Source of the DNA: Ignavibacteria bacterium
GTDB taxonomy: Bacteria > Bacteroidota > Ignavibacteria > OLB7
Assembly (NCBI GenBank): GCA_020635205.1
Contig: JACKAE010000003.1
Coordinates: 124,001-188,000 of the forward strand
Length of the DNA: 64,000 bases
Reading direction: 5' to 3'
The notes under the pieces were generated by a model. The model worked only from the letters and a program-made list of their open reading frames with translations. It did not search any database and was not told where the DNA came from. Positions 62,789 through 64,000 of this stretch are shown here, piece by piece. How positions within the stretch are numbered: the stretch's first letter is position 1; each line of letters begins with the position of its first letter. The translations under genes and the position numbers were made by a program.

Positions 62789-64000
62789 AAAACAGAACTA
62801 ACAGTGTGAAGGTGAGGAGAGCTGCTCTGGCTCTCCTCACCCTCCTCGTGACGCTAACAGGAAATCGACTAATCGCCGGTTGCATCACTGGACTGGTCGT
62901 AGAGGATGCAACTGGAGAGTCGATTAACTGGACAACGGTACGGATTCCAGAGATCAATCGGGCTGAACAGTCGCACGACAACGGTCGCTTTCAGTTCTGT
63001 GAGATTTCTCCCGGAGATTACAAGGTGACGGTATCGGCACTTGGTTTTCGAACGGAGTTGGTGCAAGTCCACCTCAACTCAGAGCAAGACACAGTCGACC
63101 TCCTCATCAAAATGGTAGAGACTTCCCTTCAGCTCGACGAAGTGGTCGTGGTCAGTCAACGACTGAGAGCCTTTGGTGGGCTTGATCCCTCAAGGACAAT
63201 ATCAGGCACACGCCTACAGCAGAATCTGCGGGGAACGTTGGCAGCCACAATTACTAATGAGCCGGGCGTTGCACAAACGTCAATGGGGCCAGCAACGGCT
63301 CGTCCAGTTGTGCGGGGAATGGGGGGTGATCGATTAGAGATCATGGAGGGTGGAGCATCAACCGGAGATGCGTCGAGCATTTCTAACGACCACGCCGTTG
63401 CCGTTGATCCACTCGGAACCGAGCGGATCGACATCCTCCGTGGACCTGCTGTATTCCTCTACAGTTCCAACGCAATTGGAGGTGTGATTAACATCGACCG
63501 CGAGAATCGGCTCGCAAACTTACCCGACCAAGTTCACGGCACTCTCCTGTTTCAAGGAGGGTCGGTCAACTCTGAGCTTACAGGTGGTGCAGCCTTGCGA
63601 GTTCCACTCAATCCGGTTGCACTCTTCCTTCGGGGAAGCTATCGGAATGCAGGAGATATGACGGCTGGGGGGACAACGTTAGAGAATACAGACCTAAAGA
63701 CAATCGACGGGTCGGCAGGAATTCGTCTCCCATACAGAACAGGATCGGCTGGGTTGGAAACGACATACTATCAGAACCACTACGGAATCCCGGGTGGTTT
63801 TGTCGGCGCGCATCCAGATGGTGTCCGGATTGAAATGCGCCGGCGTCAGTATGCAGCAGATGCTGAGATCAACCCCACCTCTTCCTTCATTCAAAAAGTC
63901 AAGCTGGAGAGTAACTACACGAACTACTATCACCGGGAGTTGGAATCTGGAAATATCGTCGGCACAGAATATGGTCTTCTGACGACTGCTGGGTCCCTAC
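62785..64000 (+). CDS. ZnuD-like TonB-dependent receptor (5' part; runs off the window)
   Basis: The open frame from the ATG at 62785 has no stop by 64000 (about 405 codons). A signal peptide (RRAALALLTLLVTLTGNRLIA) leads into a carboxypeptidase-regulatory-like domain (ITGLVVEDATGESINWTTV, GFRTELVQV), then a plug with TITNEPGVAQTSMGPATARP, VRGMGGDRLEIMEGG, SISNDHAVAVDPLGTERI and DILRGPAVFLYSSNAIGG. The order matches ZnuD and related zinc or other metal receptors. The YGIPGGF loop, where ZnuD carries a His-rich insertion, has none here, so the metal may differ or be supplied through the paired lipoprotein. Translation is coupled to that lipoprotein. Confidence 0.88.
   Translation, partial: MKNRTNSVKVRRAALALLTLLVTLTGNRLIAGCITGLVVEDATGESINWTTVRIPEINRAEQSHDNGRFQFCEISPGDYKVTVSALGFRTELVQVHLNSEQDTVDLLIKMVETSLQLDEVVVVSQRLRAFGGLDPSRTISGTRLQQNLRGTLAATITNEPGVAQTSMGPATARPVVRGMGGDRLEIMEGGASTGDASSISNDHAVAVDPLGTERIDILRGPAVFLYSSNAIGGVINIDRENRLANLPDQVHGTLLFQGGSVNSELTGGAALRVPLNPVALFLRGSYRNAGDMTAGGTTLENTDLKTIDGSAGIRLPYRTGSAGLETTYYQNHYGIPGGFVGAHPDGVRIEMRRRQYAADAEINPTSSFIQKVKLESNYTNYYHRELESGNIVGTEYGLLTTAGSL

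Overview
The window is a chromosomal segment of a Gram-negative aerobic bacterium, most likely from the Bacteroidota/Chlorobiota (FCB) side and close to Candidatus Kapabacteria. This placement is an inference. It rests on type IX secretion (T9SS)-like C-terminal tails on several secreted proteins, a PorE-like PD40/OmpA protein, many short lipoproteins, an Alternative Complex III (ACIII) locus in the order known from Rhodothermus and relatives, weak use of Shine-Dalgarno sites, and many GTG/TTG starts. No rRNA, tRNA, CRISPR array, prophage or complete insertion sequence was recognised.

Layout. 1-17 kb holds housekeeping genes mixed with small envelope genes: nadE, two secreted proteins, a BatA-like vWA protein, polA, a tandem pair of paralogous lipoproteins, a pentapeptide-repeat protein with a lipoprotein partner, an endonuclease/phosphatase-family protein, an MscS channel gene broken by an in-frame TAA, and priA. 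17.6-35.3 kb is one long co-oriented respiratory supercluster: actABCDEF, a His-rich one-helix protein, sco, a ba3-type oxidase module (small subunit, CuA subunit II, subunit I), a second SCO lipoprotein, a PCuAC-cytochrome c fusion, then caa3-type ctaCDEF. Together these would move electrons from menaquinol through ACIII and its cytochromes to two different heme-copper oxidases, with dedicated copper chaperones. 35.5-42.4 kb holds a GH57 glycosidase, a lone DEVH helicase, a SIMPL protein and recG. 42.5-48.9 kb is a secretion/outer-membrane block (vWA protein with T9SS-like tail, beta-barrel, PorE-like protein) running into hemF, followed by maf. 49.9-58.2 kb has T9SS-type cargo, an ECF-like sigma factor, an M23 peptidase, an APC transporter and a GT9 glycosyltransferase. 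58.3-64 kb has a large metalloprotease/PD40/barrel protein and the start of a ZnuD-like metal-uptake locus whose TonB receptor runs off the right edge.

The most unusual feature is non-coding. A heptad repeat built from TTTTGAA and TTTTTAC units recurs about ten times, always in spacers, and sits directly against the start codons of six genes (nadE, batA-like, polA, ctaF, GH57, maf). In nadE and maf the repeat itself supplies the TTG start codon. A second heptameric array, 16 perfect GGGGATT units, lies upstream of nadE. Other non-coding items are a 262-bp element with 18/19-matched terminal inverted repeats, a 24-bp perfect palindrome upstream of the ACIII operon, and a strong terminator nested inside inverted copies of the heptad repeat.
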